Below, in pieces: positions 55,266-63,835 of a stretch of 64,000 bases of DNA. The stretch spans positions 35,544-99,543 of the forward strand of contig JBBRQD010000007.1 in NCBI GenBank assembly GCA_038227045.1, written 5' to 3'. The notes under the pieces were generated by a model. It was given only the letters and a program-made list of their open reading frames with translations, had not been told where the DNA came from and searched no databases. The DNA comes from JANXLS01 sp038227045 (GTDB taxonomy: Bacteria; Planctomycetota; SZUA-567; H5-PLA8). The translations under genes and the position numbers were made by a program. The stretch's first letter is position 1, and every line of letters begins with the position of its first letter.

Positions 55266-56897
55266 ATGTTCACGAAATATCTGCGGGCAGTTGCAATGGG
55301 TACATTGGGTGCGTTGATAGGGTTTTCTGCCGCGTTGGCAACCTCTCAATCCAGTTCGGAAACAAACAGCCAGGGGTCGGTCATTGCGCGCTCCGTTGGA
55401 ACGGGGTTGAAGTTTTCGAATCCATTCTTGTTGCCCGGGCAGGACGCCGAATATCCGAGCGGCGGTTCAACAGCCTCCGATCCGAGCGGCTTCGACCTGG
55501 GCGACGCCTATTACGGCTCCACTATAGTTCGCTATCTCACGGCGCTAAACGGCGTCCAACCGTATACTTTCACCTCTTCGACGATTGGCACCACAAGCCT
55601 GAATCTCGGAGCGGCGGGACGAGTTTTCGGCGTGATTCCTGCCGCAGCCGGCTCGTTTGTTAAATTCAATGCCACCGTAACTGACGCTGCAAACGTTTCG
55701 CGAATCGGCCGGTTTCGGATTGGCACCTTCTCTTCCTCGTCGGGTATGTTCCGCTTTGCGCACGATCGCCTTTCCGAGGCCAAAGTAGGAATGGATTACA
55801 TTACCAACATTGAAGTGCTGGGCGGCGATGCCACGACAACATTCAGCATCGTGCCGGGATCCCCTGTGTTCAATGGCGTTCTTCTTACTGATATGGAGAG
55901 CATCGGGCTGCGCTTGTTCAACGATGGAACGATCGCTGGAAGACCGCTGCAAAGCGGCACGCTGGCATTCACGGTGCGTGCGCAGAAAAGCAATGGGCAA
56001 GTCGCGAACAACCGCGCCAATACCGCGCCAGACCAACCGCTGGTCATCAGCATCACCGCGCTGGATACTGTCGAAACGGTTTTGGGAACATTCGCGAGCA
56101 CAATTTCGGGAAACGTTGTCCGGCCAGGAAGAGATATTTTTTCGTACACCGCGTTTGTCAATACCAACGGCTTACGCACATTCGATTTTGCCGGTGCGAC
56201 ATTTACGCTGCGGCTCAGTGGGAAGACATTTACCACGACGCTCGATTCTTTCGGCCAGTCCCGGTTCGGCGATGTCCGCGTTGCACTGGCGTCGCGAACC
56301 GGGATTCTGCGCGTGTCGTTGCGCAATCAAAATTTTGCCACACTGTTCGGATCGCTGCCTGACCAATCGAAGAAAATCGTTGTGGTGCAAATTCAGCTGG
56401 GCGAAAAATTTCTCGGCACGGAACCGGTGAATTACTCGGTGGTCAATCGCAACGGCCGTTTCCGGCTGATTTATGGACTCAATCGCTCGCGGCAAGTCGG
56501 CGGACTGTTCCAGATCGTCTCGACCCGAGCTCGTGATTCGTTCGATGGAACGGCCTTCCTGACCAAATTCCTGATTTCTCAGGTTCCCGATTCCTCGAGC
56601 CAAAGCTTCGGCTCTGCCGGCGATGCGGTGATCAACATTGGACCGAAATTCAGCCAGGACGTTCCGTTGTTCAACGGATTTGGAATCTATGCTCCGCCCG
56701 GGATCGCGGCCGTGAAAATCAAGAGCACCCAGAAAGTCGGCCAAATCGCCACGTACCCCCTGTCGGAATCGCAGACGGGAATTAAACTCTCTAAAGATAG
56801 CGGCGGCCAACCGCAGACTTTCTTACTGGGCGTTAAGGTTAAAACGGACACCCTGACGTTCAACGGCGCCGCCTCGCAGAAGCTCTTTCCGTTTTAG
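55266..56897 (+). CDS. large secreted beta-rich protein, unknown
   Basis: 543 residues with a signal peptide (TLGALIGFSAALATS). The mature part is rich in Thr, Ser, Gly and Asn with repeated strands and tracts such as VQPYTFTSSTIGTTSLNLGA and FRIGTFSSSSGMFRFAHD, suggesting Ig- or cadherin-like folds. No enzyme motif. It lies between lysis-like and head genes but resembles a host surface protein more than a virion protein. A good AAGGAG ribosome site precedes the ATG. Confidence 0.55.
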   Translation: MFTKYLRAVAMGTLGALIGFSAALATSQSSSETNSQGSVIARSVGTGLKFSNPFLLPGQDAEYPSGGSTASDPSGFDLGDAYYGSTIVRYLTALNGVQPYTFTSSTIGTTSLNLGAAGRVFGVIPAAAGSFVKFNATVTDAANVSRIGRFRIGTFSSSSGMFRFAHDRLSEAKVGMDYITNIEVLGGDATTTFSIVPGSPVFNGVLLTDMESIGLRLFNDGTIAGRPLQSGTLAFTVRAQKSNGQVANNRANTAPDQPLVISITALDTVETVLGTFASTISGNVVRPGRDIFSYTAFVNTNGLRTFDFAGATFTLRLSGKTFTTTLDSFGQSRFGDVRVALASRTGILRVSLRNQNFATLFGSLPDQSKKIVVVQIQLGEKFLGTEPVNYSVVNRNGRFRLIYGLNRSRQVGGLFQIVSTRARDSFDGTAFLTKFLISQVPDSSSQSFGSAGDAVINIGPKFSQDVPLFNGFGIYAPPGIAAVKIKSTQKVGQIATYPLSESQTGIKLSKDSGGQPQTFLLGVKVKTDTLTFNGAASQKLFPF

Positions 56898-56909
56898 TTC
56901 AGTAGCACT

Positions 56910-56990
56910 CCAGAGCCGCGCACGTTAGTAAGGGGCAAAGACTGTCACTTCGCGCAACATAAAGCCGCTTACTTACATGCGCGGCTCTGG
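56910..56990. repeat. CCAGAGCCGCGCACG palindrome, diverged copy
   Basis: Left arm 56910-56936 and right arm 56964-56990, about 27 nt each, with several mismatches. First of three copies of a family found only in the phage region of this window. Confidence 0.85.
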
Positions 56991-57092
56991 CACAGAATGG
57001 CGACTTTTCTTTGAATTCTCTGGAATGTAGCGGTTCCTCGCGGTAATTATTAAGGAGTTGTAATCACCACTGATAAGGGGAAATCGGCACGC

Positions 57093-57620
57093 ATGAAACC
57101 GAATCCGCATAATCACGACGGAAATGAACTGGAGTTGCAGCGCGTCCCTGCGCGAAAACTTCCCGCGTCTAAATCGGAACCGATCCATGCACGCCCCAAG
57201 ACTGGACCTTTACCGACTATTCGTCCCAAAACCGGCCCGTTGCCACACATCAATCCCAAAACCGATGCGCTGGGTGTTCACGCGGAGTCGGATCCGAGCC
57301 ATTCCGACGCGCCTCTGATGCTCGAAGAATTGCCGGATATTTCCATAGACACCACGGAGCGCCAAGAGGGCGCTGCGCCGATTGAAGGCGAGCTGCCGGC
57401 GGACGGGCCGCCGCCGAGTGAAAAGGTGGATTTCGAAAATCTTCCGGAGTTCGTCTGGCAGCGAAAGATGTTGAAAAACGTGCGGATTGCCCTGGTTATT
57501 GCGTCGATTATTGTGGCGCTGGTCATTGCCATTGCATTTCTCGGCACGGGAAAAGGCGCGAAGGAATCTTTAAAGCCGATTATTGAAGGCGAAAAGCCCG
57601 CTGAAGAAGCCAAGCCGTAG
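57093..57620 (+). CDS. single-pass membrane protein with RPKTGPLP-type repeats
   Basis: 175 residues. An N-terminal Pro/Lys/His-rich part has repeats of PKTGPLP (PKTGPLPTIRPKTGPLPHI); an acidic middle is followed by one helix at about 128-148 (IALVIASIIVALVIAIAFL) and a short Lys/Glu/Pro tail. The N-terminus has no signal peptide so it probably lies in the cytoplasm. Function unknown; located among phage-like genes. Confidence 0.5.
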   Translation: MKPNPHNHDGNELELQRVPARKLPASKSEPIHARPKTGPLPTIRPKTGPLPHINPKTDALGVHAESDPSHSDAPLMLEELPDISIDTTERQEGAAPIEGELPADGPPPSEKVDFENLPEFVWQRKMLKNVRIALVIASIIVALVIAIAFLGTGKGAKESLKPIIEGEKPAEEAKP

Positions 57621-57660
57621 CCCTTGTATGCAATTCTATTCGTAAGCGTTCAACCGCGCT

Positions 57661-57730
57661 CCAGAGCCGCGCACGTAAGTAAGCGGCGAGGACGCAAGAT
57701 ACAGCCGCTTACTTACGTGCGCGGCTCTGG
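57661..57730. repeat. CCAGAGCCGCGCACG palindrome, perfect copy
   Basis: 27-bp arms at 57661-57687 and 57704-57730 are exact inverse complements around a 16-nt loop. Same family as 56910-56990 and 61959-62025. Confidence 0.92.
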
Positions 57731-57772
57731 CGACACTGTCCACTTTCCACATTTATAATCGAGGAACTTGCC

Positions 57773-58024
57773 ATGACGCAGAAACCTGTTTCGGCTCAGG
57801 GGCCGCATTGTTTTACCACCCGTGAATTGCTGGATGAAATTCAGCGCCGTTCGCTCGGCTGCATGATCGCGGTGGTGCGCGCCGAAGAAAGCGGAGATAC
57901 CTGGCGCTACGCATTGAAAGGTTCGCCGATTTTGCTTGGCGCGATGAGCGCGGCGTTGAATCTTGAAACGCGACGCAGACTGTCCGGCCCCGAAGAAGGA
58001 ACATCCGTCCAAGTCGGCGCCTGA
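57773..58024 (+). CDS. small protein of unknown function in the phage module
   Basis: 83 residues. FTTRELLDEIQRRSLGCMIA could be a short helix-turn fold. No recognised family. Gene order places it just upstream of the coiled-coil gene and terminase. Confidence 0.4.
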   Translation: MTQKPVSAQGPHCFTTRELLDEIQRRSLGCMIAVVRAEESGDTWRYALKGSPILLGAMSAALNLETRRRLSGPEEGTSVQVGA

Positions 58025-58069
58025 CGAGTACGATTTTCTAATCAATCACCCTCACAAAGGAGAGTCAAC

Positions 58070-58336
58070 ATGAGCGAACTCAACAACATCGTGGAGTCCA
58101 GGCTCGCAGCCGCCGAAAATGCCGAAACCGACGCGCAATCGGCTGCAACCGCCGCAGCCGACGCCATGGCGGCCGCAACCACGGCAAGCACCGCAGCAGC
58201 CGCAGCGCTCAGCGCCGCAACTGCCGCGCAAACGAGCGCCGACAACGCCACATCCACCGCCACAAGCGGCATCAATTCCTTAAGCATCCGAGCCGACGGG
58301 CTCGAAGCGCGCATCTACGCTCTTGAGCACCCGTAG
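58070..58336 (+). CDS. Ala-rich coiled-coil protein
   Basis: 88 residues, two thirds Ala/Ser/Thr, giving one long helix (AAATTASTAAAAALSAATAA). Such Ala-rich rods occur among phage fibre or scaffolding parts. It precedes the terminase gene by 28 bp with AAAGGAG upstream. Function not determined. Confidence 0.45.
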   Translation: MSELNNIVESRLAAAENAETDAQSAATAAADAMAAATTASTAAAAALSAATAAQTSADNATSTATSGINSLSIRADGLEARIYALEHP

Positions 58337-58363
58337 CGCCCACTCTTATTTAGCGAGGCCATC

Positions 58364-59713
58364 ATGTCAATCCCGTCCGACTCGGGCATTCCCACGCCGC
58401 ACGAAGGACAGGAAAAAGTGTTGGCGCTGCCTGGCAGGTACAAAATTGCCATCTGTGGAAGGCGTTTCGGCAAGACCGTCACGGCGGCGATCGCGGCGGT
58501 CCGTAAATGCGAGGATTTTAAAAATCGACGCGTGTGGTGGATTTCTCCCATACAGGAGCAGTCCGACCGCGTCGAACGCGACGTGGCGTTCTGGTTGAAG
58601 GAACGCATGGTGTCGCCGGGAAAGAAGCGCAAGCGCAACTCAGAAGATGACGAAGCGACAACAGCATTGCTTAATGATCCGGATCGGCTGAAGGATTGGT
58701 CGTACCGCGTTTCGGAACACGCGCTGAATTGCGAAAACGGTTCACGCATTGAATTTCACAGCGCGCACACGCCCGACCGACTGCGCGGCGCGGGGCTGGA
58801 CCTCGTGATCATCGACGAAGCCGCGGACGTCACCGAGTACACCTGGAACGTCGTCATCAAACCGATGTTGCTGGAACGGCGCGGCGAAGCGTTCGTCGTC
58901 GGCACGCCGCGCGGAAAAAATCATTGGCTGCATAATTTATTCCTGCTCGGCAGGAATCCGGAGCGTTCGAAAACGTACTCGTCGATTCAACTGCCCACGA
59001 CCGCAAATCCACTGATCCCGGCCAGCGAGTTGAACGAGTATCGATTGGATATGACCGCCGAACGCTACCGCCAGGAATTCGACGCTGAATTCATCGACGG
59101 CGTCGATACCGTTTTCGCCGGCGTGAACGACTGCGTGTCGGGCGGTGTTCTGAAAAGCGGGCGGCCGGGAATGAAATACATCACTGGCATCGACCTGGGG
59201 CAGAGCGTGGATTTCACGGCGCTGTGCAGCCTGTCTTGCGCGGACAAACACGTCGATGGTTTCGCGCGTTTCAATCAGATGGACTGGAGCGTGCAGGAGA
59301 AATTGATCCTCGATCATCTCAAGCACTTCCCCGGCCCTGCCATCGTCGACGACACCGGCAACGGCAGGCGCATCTGGGAGCTATTGCGCGACAGTCATCG
59401 AGGGCACGTCGAGCGATTTATCTTCACGGCTCAAAGCCGTTCTGAAATTCTGGTGGGCCTGCAACTGGGATTTGCGCACCGTCAGCTCTCCATCGCCAAC
59501 GTGCCGGCACACGTTGAAGAATTGCAAGCGTTCGCGTGGCTAGGCGACGGCGAATTCGGCGGGCTGCGGCGCGCGCGAATGGGCGCTCCATCGGGCATGC
59601 ACGACGACTGCGTCATGGCGCTCGCGATGGCCTGGTGGGCCAGGGAAAAGAAAGCGCTGTGGGGCGTCGGAACCGGCGGCAATCCATTTCAGGCCGGCGG
59701 TGTGTTCGGATGA
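58364..59713 (+). CDS. phage terminase large subunit
   Basis: 449 residues. ATPase Walker A is GRRFGKTVT at 32-40 (K37), Walker B LDLVIIDEAADV near 146-157, and VVGTPRGKNHW acts as the coupling motif. The C-terminal nuclease domain carries YITGIDLGQSVDFTAL (Asp near 275) and AIVDDTGNGRRIWELL. It would translocate and cut DNA into the capsid. No small terminase was recognised next to it; the preceding small ORFs do not resemble one. Confidence 0.92.
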   Translation: MSIPSDSGIPTPHEGQEKVLALPGRYKIAICGRRFGKTVTAAIAAVRKCEDFKNRRVWWISPIQEQSDRVERDVAFWLKERMVSPGKKRKRNSEDDEATTALLNDPDRLKDWSYRVSEHALNCENGSRIEFHSAHTPDRLRGAGLDLVIIDEAADVTEYTWNVVIKPMLLERRGEAFVVGTPRGKNHWLHNLFLLGRNPERSKTYSSIQLPTTANPLIPASELNEYRLDMTAERYRQEFDAEFIDGVDTVFAGVNDCVSGGVLKSGRPGMKYITGIDLGQSVDFTALCSLSCADKHVDGFARFNQMDWSVQEKLILDHLKHFPGPAIVDDTGNGRRIWELLRDSHRGHVERFIFTAQSRSEILVGLQLGFAHRQLSIANVPAHVEELQAFAWLGDGEFGGLRRARMGAPSGMHDDCVMALAMAWWAREKKALWGVGTGGNPFQAGGVFG

Positions 59714-59719
59714 CGACAT

Positions 59720-59786
59720 GGTTTCAGGTTCCAGGTTTCAGGTTTCAAGTTGACAACCTGAAACCTGGAACTTGAAACTTGAAACC
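59720..59786. repeat. foldback repeat, GGTTTCA word family
   Basis: Arms of GGTTTCAGGTTTCAAGTT-type words meet their complements around GACAACCT. Same family as 5668-5795, here between terminase and portal genes. Confidence 0.9.
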
Positions 59787-59804
59787 GATTTTAACGGAGG
59801 ATTT

Positions 59805-61109
59805 ATGCCCGAGACCAAGGGATTTTTGGCGCAACTGATGTCGCGGCGCACTGAGTTGGAGACTCTCGAACCCGTCTGGCAGTTGATTGACGACGTGTTG
59901 AATTCGAATGTCAAACAGCGTTCGGCGGATGGATGGCGCAGCGCGTATTTTCCGAAGGGCCGGCTTGAACCGCAGAGCGAATATGCATTGCGCGTGGAGT
60001 TGACGCCGTTCTTTCCTCAAGCGCCGCAGATTCTCGCCTCGCGCCTTGGCGCGCTGTTCAAGTCGCGGCTGCAAATCGATAATCAAGCGCCTCAGGATGC
60101 GCGCATGATCCGATTCGTCAAGGAAGCCGGACGGCGTCATACGTCGTTCGAAGATTTGGCGACGCAGGCCGCGTGTCTGTCGCAGAGTCATGGCTTTTGC
60201 GCGGCGCTGCTGGACCGCGATCCGTTGCCGCCCGACGCCAGCGAGCACGCGCCGTCGCTTGCGGATGCGGCCGCGCGAAATCTGGGCCGCCCTTATCTTG
60301 CGCTGTATGCGGCGCCTGACATTCTCGATTGGGATTTCGGTTCCGACGGCCGGCTGGCCTGGGTGAAATTCGGCGAACGCGAAATCCGCCGCGCGAGCTG
60401 GGACGCGGAGTGCGAAGAGGAATGGGTGTATCGCATCATCGACCGTTCGTCGATCCGCGTCTACCGCGTGAAACGCGATGCGGCCGGCGAATGGCGCGCG
60501 ACGGAGGATGCACCGCTGGCGCACGGATTTACTGGCCGCGTGCCTGTGGTCTTCCTGCATCCATTTCCCGGCGCGGACGGCATCGGCCGCCCGCTGCTGC
60601 GCCGCGCGGCCGAATCGGATGTCGCGGCGGCGCGCGTGCTCAGCGATCTCGTCTGGGATCTCTTCGTGCTCGGCAATCCCATCTTGACGCTGAAAACGAG
60701 CCGGCGGGATGAAGAGCTGGCGCGGCTGGGACTGGGTGTCACGCGTTACATTCCATTGCGAAATGGCGTCCCGGGGCAAGAGAACGCGGAGGAACTGTCG
60801 TTCGTGCAACTCGATCCGACGGGCATCGAATTACTCTTCCGCGCACACGCGCTCTTTGCTGCTCAAGGCATGCCGGGCGCGCACGACACCGGCCCGGACA
60901 TCGTCGCGGGCGCGGCCATTCCGCGCGAACAAAGCGGCGTGGCGCAGGCCTGGCGATTCAAGACCGGCGAGGAGCGCATTCTGTTCATGCTGGCTCGCGC
61001 GCTGGAACCGTTCTTGAACGAGTGTCTCGAATTCGCGGCGAGGGCGTTGGGAATCGAGGGGCCTCCGCCGGTTGCGAAGCTGCCCGATAGTTTTGATCTC
61101 TCAAATTGA
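59805..61109 (+). CDS. phage portal protein
   Basis: 434 residues from the ATG at 59805, with CGGAGG upstream. Layout matches portal proteins: a helical stem (SDVAAARVLSDLVWDLFVLG), the beta wing (ILDWDFGSDGRLAWVKFGER), and a C-terminal crown helix. It forms the ring through which the terminase pumps DNA. A frame from 59772 adds residues from the adjacent repeat and is unlikely. Confidence 0.85.
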   Translation: MPETKGFLAQLMSRRTELETLEPVWQLIDDVLNSNVKQRSADGWRSAYFPKGRLEPQSEYALRVELTPFFPQAPQILASRLGALFKSRLQIDNQAPQDARMIRFVKEAGRRHTSFEDLATQAACLSQSHGFCAALLDRDPLPPDASEHAPSLADAAARNLGRPYLALYAAPDILDWDFGSDGRLAWVKFGEREIRRASWDAECEEEWVYRIIDRSSIRVYRVKRDAAGEWRATEDAPLAHGFTGRVPVVFLHPFPGADGIGRPLLRRAAESDVAAARVLSDLVWDLFVLGNPILTLKTSRRDEELARLGLGVTRYIPLRNGVPGQENAEELSFVQLDPTGIELLFRAHALFAAQGMPGAHDTGPDIVAGAAIPREQSGVAQAWRFKTGEERILFMLARALEPFLNECLEFAARALGIEGPPPVAKLPDSFDLSN

Positions 61110-61140
61110 CGCATCAACACAAGATTTCAAATTGCAGAAA

Positions 61141-61391
61141 TCCCGAAGGGATTCAAGCCATTAGCCGGTGGTTGAGGCCGTTTGCGGCCTACACCACCGG
61201 ATATGCACGCTTTAGTTTTCCGCACCCCAGCAGGGGTGCCAGCAATGTTGGTGGATCAATCCACGCTTCTCGTAGACCAGCCTCCAATCTGGGACCCCTG
61301 CCGGGGTCCGGGACGATTTATAAATCGAATCTGGTGGTGTCGGCCGGGTACGGCCTCAACCACCGGCTAATGGCTTAAATCCCTTCGGGAT
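61141..61391. repeat. composite foldback of about 250 nt
   Basis: Outer arms 61141-61200 and 61331-61391 are near-perfect inverse complements (CCATTAGCCGGTGGTTGAGG unit). Inner hairpins include GCACCCC-GGGGTGC and GGACCCC-GGGGTCC. Within the 326 bp gap between portal and scaffold-like genes; nothing else was found there. Confidence 0.92.
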
Positions 61392-61435
61392 AACGACAGT
61401 AAGAATTATTTTCACACACCACAGAAAGGAGCACC

Positions 61436-61939
61436 ATGCCCGAAAACGAGATTCAGCCGAGCGATTCGCCGCCGCCGCAAGGCGCGCCGCCCGTAGAAAT
61501 TCCGCCGCCGCCGAATGAAATCGATGCATTGCGGCAACGTGCCGATCGCGCGGAGCGCGAGAATGTGCTGCGGCGCGCGCTTGCCGGTGTCGATTGGTTC
61601 GATCCCGAAGACGCGTATCGCGAACTGTCGCGGCACACGGAGCGGAATGAACGCGGCGATTGGGAAATCGCCGTGCCGAACGGCGACGCGCGCGGCGAAC
61701 TCAAACGCGTCGCGCCTGATGAAGCCGCGCGGCAGCTCGTGGCGCGCAAGCCGCACTGGGTTCGCGCGCGCGTCATCGGCGGCAGCGGCGCGAACGGCGG
61801 CGAGGGCTCCGCCGGCGGTGCAACCGCCGGGCTGGCCTACACCGATCTGCTCAAGCCCGAAAACGCCGACCGGCTGCGCGATTATGTCCACAACCGGCCG
61901 CGCGAATTGGAGCGGTTGAGGCAGGCGCATTTCAAGTAA
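61436..61939 (+). CDS. scaffold-like protein of the phage head module
   Basis: 167 residues, soluble. A Pro-rich start is followed by a charged helix (EIDALRQRADRAERENVLRR), then basic and Gly/Ala-rich parts ending in LRDYVHNRPRELERLR. Helical, charged proteins between portal and capsid genes are typical scaffolds. Identity is inferred from order and composition. A strong AGAAAGGAG ribosome site precedes the ATG. Confidence 0.6.
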   Translation: MPENEIQPSDSPPPQGAPPVEIPPPPNEIDALRQRADRAERENVLRRALAGVDWFDPEDAYRELSRHTERNERGDWEIAVPNGDARGELKRVAPDEAARQLVARKPHWVRARVIGGSGANGGEGSAGGATAGLAYTDLLKPENADRLRDYVHNRPRELERLRQAHFK

Positions 61940-61958
61940 AGGCAAGCGTTTAAATCCG

Positions 61959-62025
61959 CCAGAGCCGCGCACGTAAGTAAGCGGCTTTATTTTGTTTGGC
62001 CGCTTACTTACGTGCGCGGCTCTGG
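61959..62025. repeat. CCAGAGCCGCGCACG palindrome, second perfect copy
   Basis: 27-bp arms at 61959-61985 and 61999-62025 are exact inverse complements around TTTATTTTGTTTG. The sequence of both arms equals that of the copy at 57661-57730. It lies between the scaffold-like and capsid genes. Confidence 0.92.
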
Positions 62026-62051
62026 AGTCATCAATAACTTTTGGAGGTTCT

Positions 62052-63071
62052 ATGGCTTATTCGACTATCAGCGGATTCGCGTTTGATCCGCAGTTGGCCA
62101 GCGAGTATTCGAGCGCGGCGTTCGTGGAGAACATGCAGTTGCTCGACGAGGCGCTGGGTGTCGTAAAGACTGTTCCGTCTGGGATGTATGCGAGCAGCCT
62201 CGGCGGAGGCGGCGAGTTCGTGGACATGCCGTACTTCGACAACATTGCGTCGCTGGTCGCGCGGCGTGACGTGACGTCAACGACAGCGCCCACCGATCTG
62301 GACATCACCGGCGAGGAGGAAAAAGCGGTGATTCTGCGCCGGCGCGCCGGGCCGGTGAAATTCACCGAAGACGTGTTCATCCGCGGCGTGCGGCGCGAAA
62401 CCGTCGAACGCGAAATCGGCCGACAGATCGGCAACATGGCCGCAAAAGAAGTGCGTCAGCGGTTGTTGCAAACGGCCGTGGCCGCGGTTCACAGCATCAC
62501 CAGCCACGTCCACACGAAGGATCTTTACGCGGCCAGCGGCACTAAGGAGCTGTTGACGCTCGCAAATCTTTACGACACACGCATGACCTTGGGCGACGCG
62601 TACAACCGCCTGACCACGCTCGTCTGCCACAGCGAGGCGTTCGCCGATCTGGTGAAGGATTCGATCGGCAATTACAAGGTGGACACAGTCGGCGGCTACA
62701 CGGTCGTGACGGGATTGCCGCACGCGTTCGGAATGAAGATCGTCGTGGTTGACGACCCCAGCCTGAAAGTCGCGGTGGGTGGTTCGTTCACCAAATACCG
62801 CACGCTGCTCTTCGGCCAGAATTCGCTGGGCCTGATTTATCATCAGCGACTGCGCATCGAAGCCGAACGGCGGCTGGATTTCGAAGCGCCGTATTGGCGC
62901 GTGCTGGCGAACTTCGATTTCGCCGCGCACTTGTTCGGCACCAAATGGACCGCCGGCACGGCGAATCCGGAGAACGCCGACCTGGGCACCACGGCCAATT
63001 GGAGTCCCGCGTACAACGATGCGCGCGAAGTGCTGTGCGCGATGTTGATTCACAACGCGAGTGCGGCGTAG
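62052..63071 (+). CDS. phage major capsid protein
   Basis: 339 residues from the ATG at 62052 (MAYSTISGFAFDP), with TGGAGG upstream. Features of an HK97-fold capsid protein of the P22/Mu-like sort: a helical N-arm (LASEYSSAAFVENMQLLDE), a central stretch with GEFVDMPYFDNI and RRRAGPVKFTEDVFIRGVRR, and a C-terminal A-domain (LLFGQNSLGLIYHQRL). The shell of the particle. The open frame upstream to 61992 is a repeat region. Confidence 0.85.
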   Translation: MAYSTISGFAFDPQLASEYSSAAFVENMQLLDEALGVVKTVPSGMYASSLGGGGEFVDMPYFDNIASLVARRDVTSTTAPTDLDITGEEEKAVILRRRAGPVKFTEDVFIRGVRRETVEREIGRQIGNMAAKEVRQRLLQTAVAAVHSITSHVHTKDLYAASGTKELLTLANLYDTRMTLGDAYNRLTTLVCHSEAFADLVKDSIGNYKVDTVGGYTVVTGLPHAFGMKIVVVDDPSLKVAVGGSFTKYRTLLFGQNSLGLIYHQRLRIEAERRLDFEAPYWRVLANFDFAAHLFGTKWTAGTANPENADLGTTANWSPAYNDAREVLCAMLIHNASAA

Positions 63072-63079
63072 TTTTTTGG

Positions 63080-63111
63080 GGACGCGAGCGCGAGGGGTTG
63101 CGCTCGCGTCC
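63080..63111. terminator. strong hairpin after the capsid gene
   Basis: Perfect 12-bp arms GGACGCGAGCGC and GCGCTCGCGTCC around an 8-nt loop, 8 bp past the capsid stop. A T-run precedes it but none follows, so it could be a transcript-stability hairpin. Confidence 0.5.
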
Positions 63112-63126
63112 ACGAAGGATCGGGCA

Positions 63127-63212
63127 TGACAAGGTGAGGGGGTGACAAGGTGAAACAGCATGAGAATTCGGAATCATGTGCCGTTTCACCTTGTCACCTT
63201 GTCAACTTGTCA
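63127..63212. repeat. foldback repeat with TGACAAGGTGA word arms
   Basis: Left arm 63127-63159 (TGACAAGGTGAGGGGGTGAC type) and right arm 63181-63212 (TTTCACCTTGTCACCTTGTC type). Related to the ACAAGGAGA foldback at 17885-17976. Confidence 0.88.
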
Positions 63213-63270
63213 TCCCTCATGCCCGCCTGCAACTCAATCTCTATATTTCAAGAGAAACGGAGAATCACCC

Positions 63271-63672
63271 ATGGCACTCACTGCCGCTCAAATCACTCAG
63301 GTTTACGAAATCTTTGGCGTGCCGCAGGGCGGCAGCGGCTCGGTCGTTTCCGCTGTGGCGACGATCTTCGGGCCAGTCTGCGACAGTCTGGACATGAGCG
63401 CGCTGGTGACGAAGATCGATGCGAAGCTCGCCGCTCTCGGCGCCCCGCAACTCGCTCGCGTCAGCGCGTTGCTGCTGCGCTGGGATGCCATCACCTCGAC
63501 CAGCCCGCTGCGCGTGACGCAATCCGCCGCGACGCGCGGCATCGCCGTCGATCATCCCGCCGAGCGCGCGGCGATTCGCGCCGCGCTCAGCAACATCATC
63601 GGCATCGCCGTGCCCAATGGCGGCTTCGCGGCGGAAACCGCGCGGAGCAATCAGGCGACACTCGCGCGCTGA
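63271..63672 (+). CDS. small phage head-completion candidate
   Basis: 133 residues from the ATG at 63271, following AAACGGAGAATCACCC. Helical with Ala/Val/Gly; ends in ATLAR. It follows the capsid gene, where head-completion or connector genes commonly lie. No family recognised. The frame extends upstream through the foldback repeat, which I excluded. Confidence 0.55.
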   Translation: MALTAAQITQVYEIFGVPQGGSGSVVSAVATIFGPVCDSLDMSALVTKIDAKLAALGAPQLARVSALLLRWDAITSTSPLRVTQSAATRGIAVDHPAERAAIRAALSNIIGIAVPNGGFAAETARSNQATLAR

Positions 63673-63699
63673 ATTCTAGAGCAATTCGCGATCGAATGT

Positions 63700-63806
63700 A
63701 GTTCGCCCCGTTGGGGCTTTGGGTATCTTAAAACCTCGCGAACCCAGGCCTGCGCCGGAGTACCGGCTCCTGCCTGGGCTATCATAGTTCGCGCCGTTGG
63801 CGCTGA
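63700..63806. repeat. REP-like array without transposase
   Basis: Contains GTAGTTCGCCCCGTTGGGGC, CCCAGGCC-type and GTTCGCGCCGTTGGCGC units in the same order as the arrays flanking the transposase at 48 kb, diverged at several bases. Confidence 0.85.
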
Positions 63807-63835
63807 AGGCAGATACATTCAATCGTTAAATGCAC

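Noticed and set aside
56910..62025. Possible CRISPR array from repeated palindromes
   Set aside because: Only three copies at irregular distances of 700 to 4,200 bp with genes between them and no uniform spacers.
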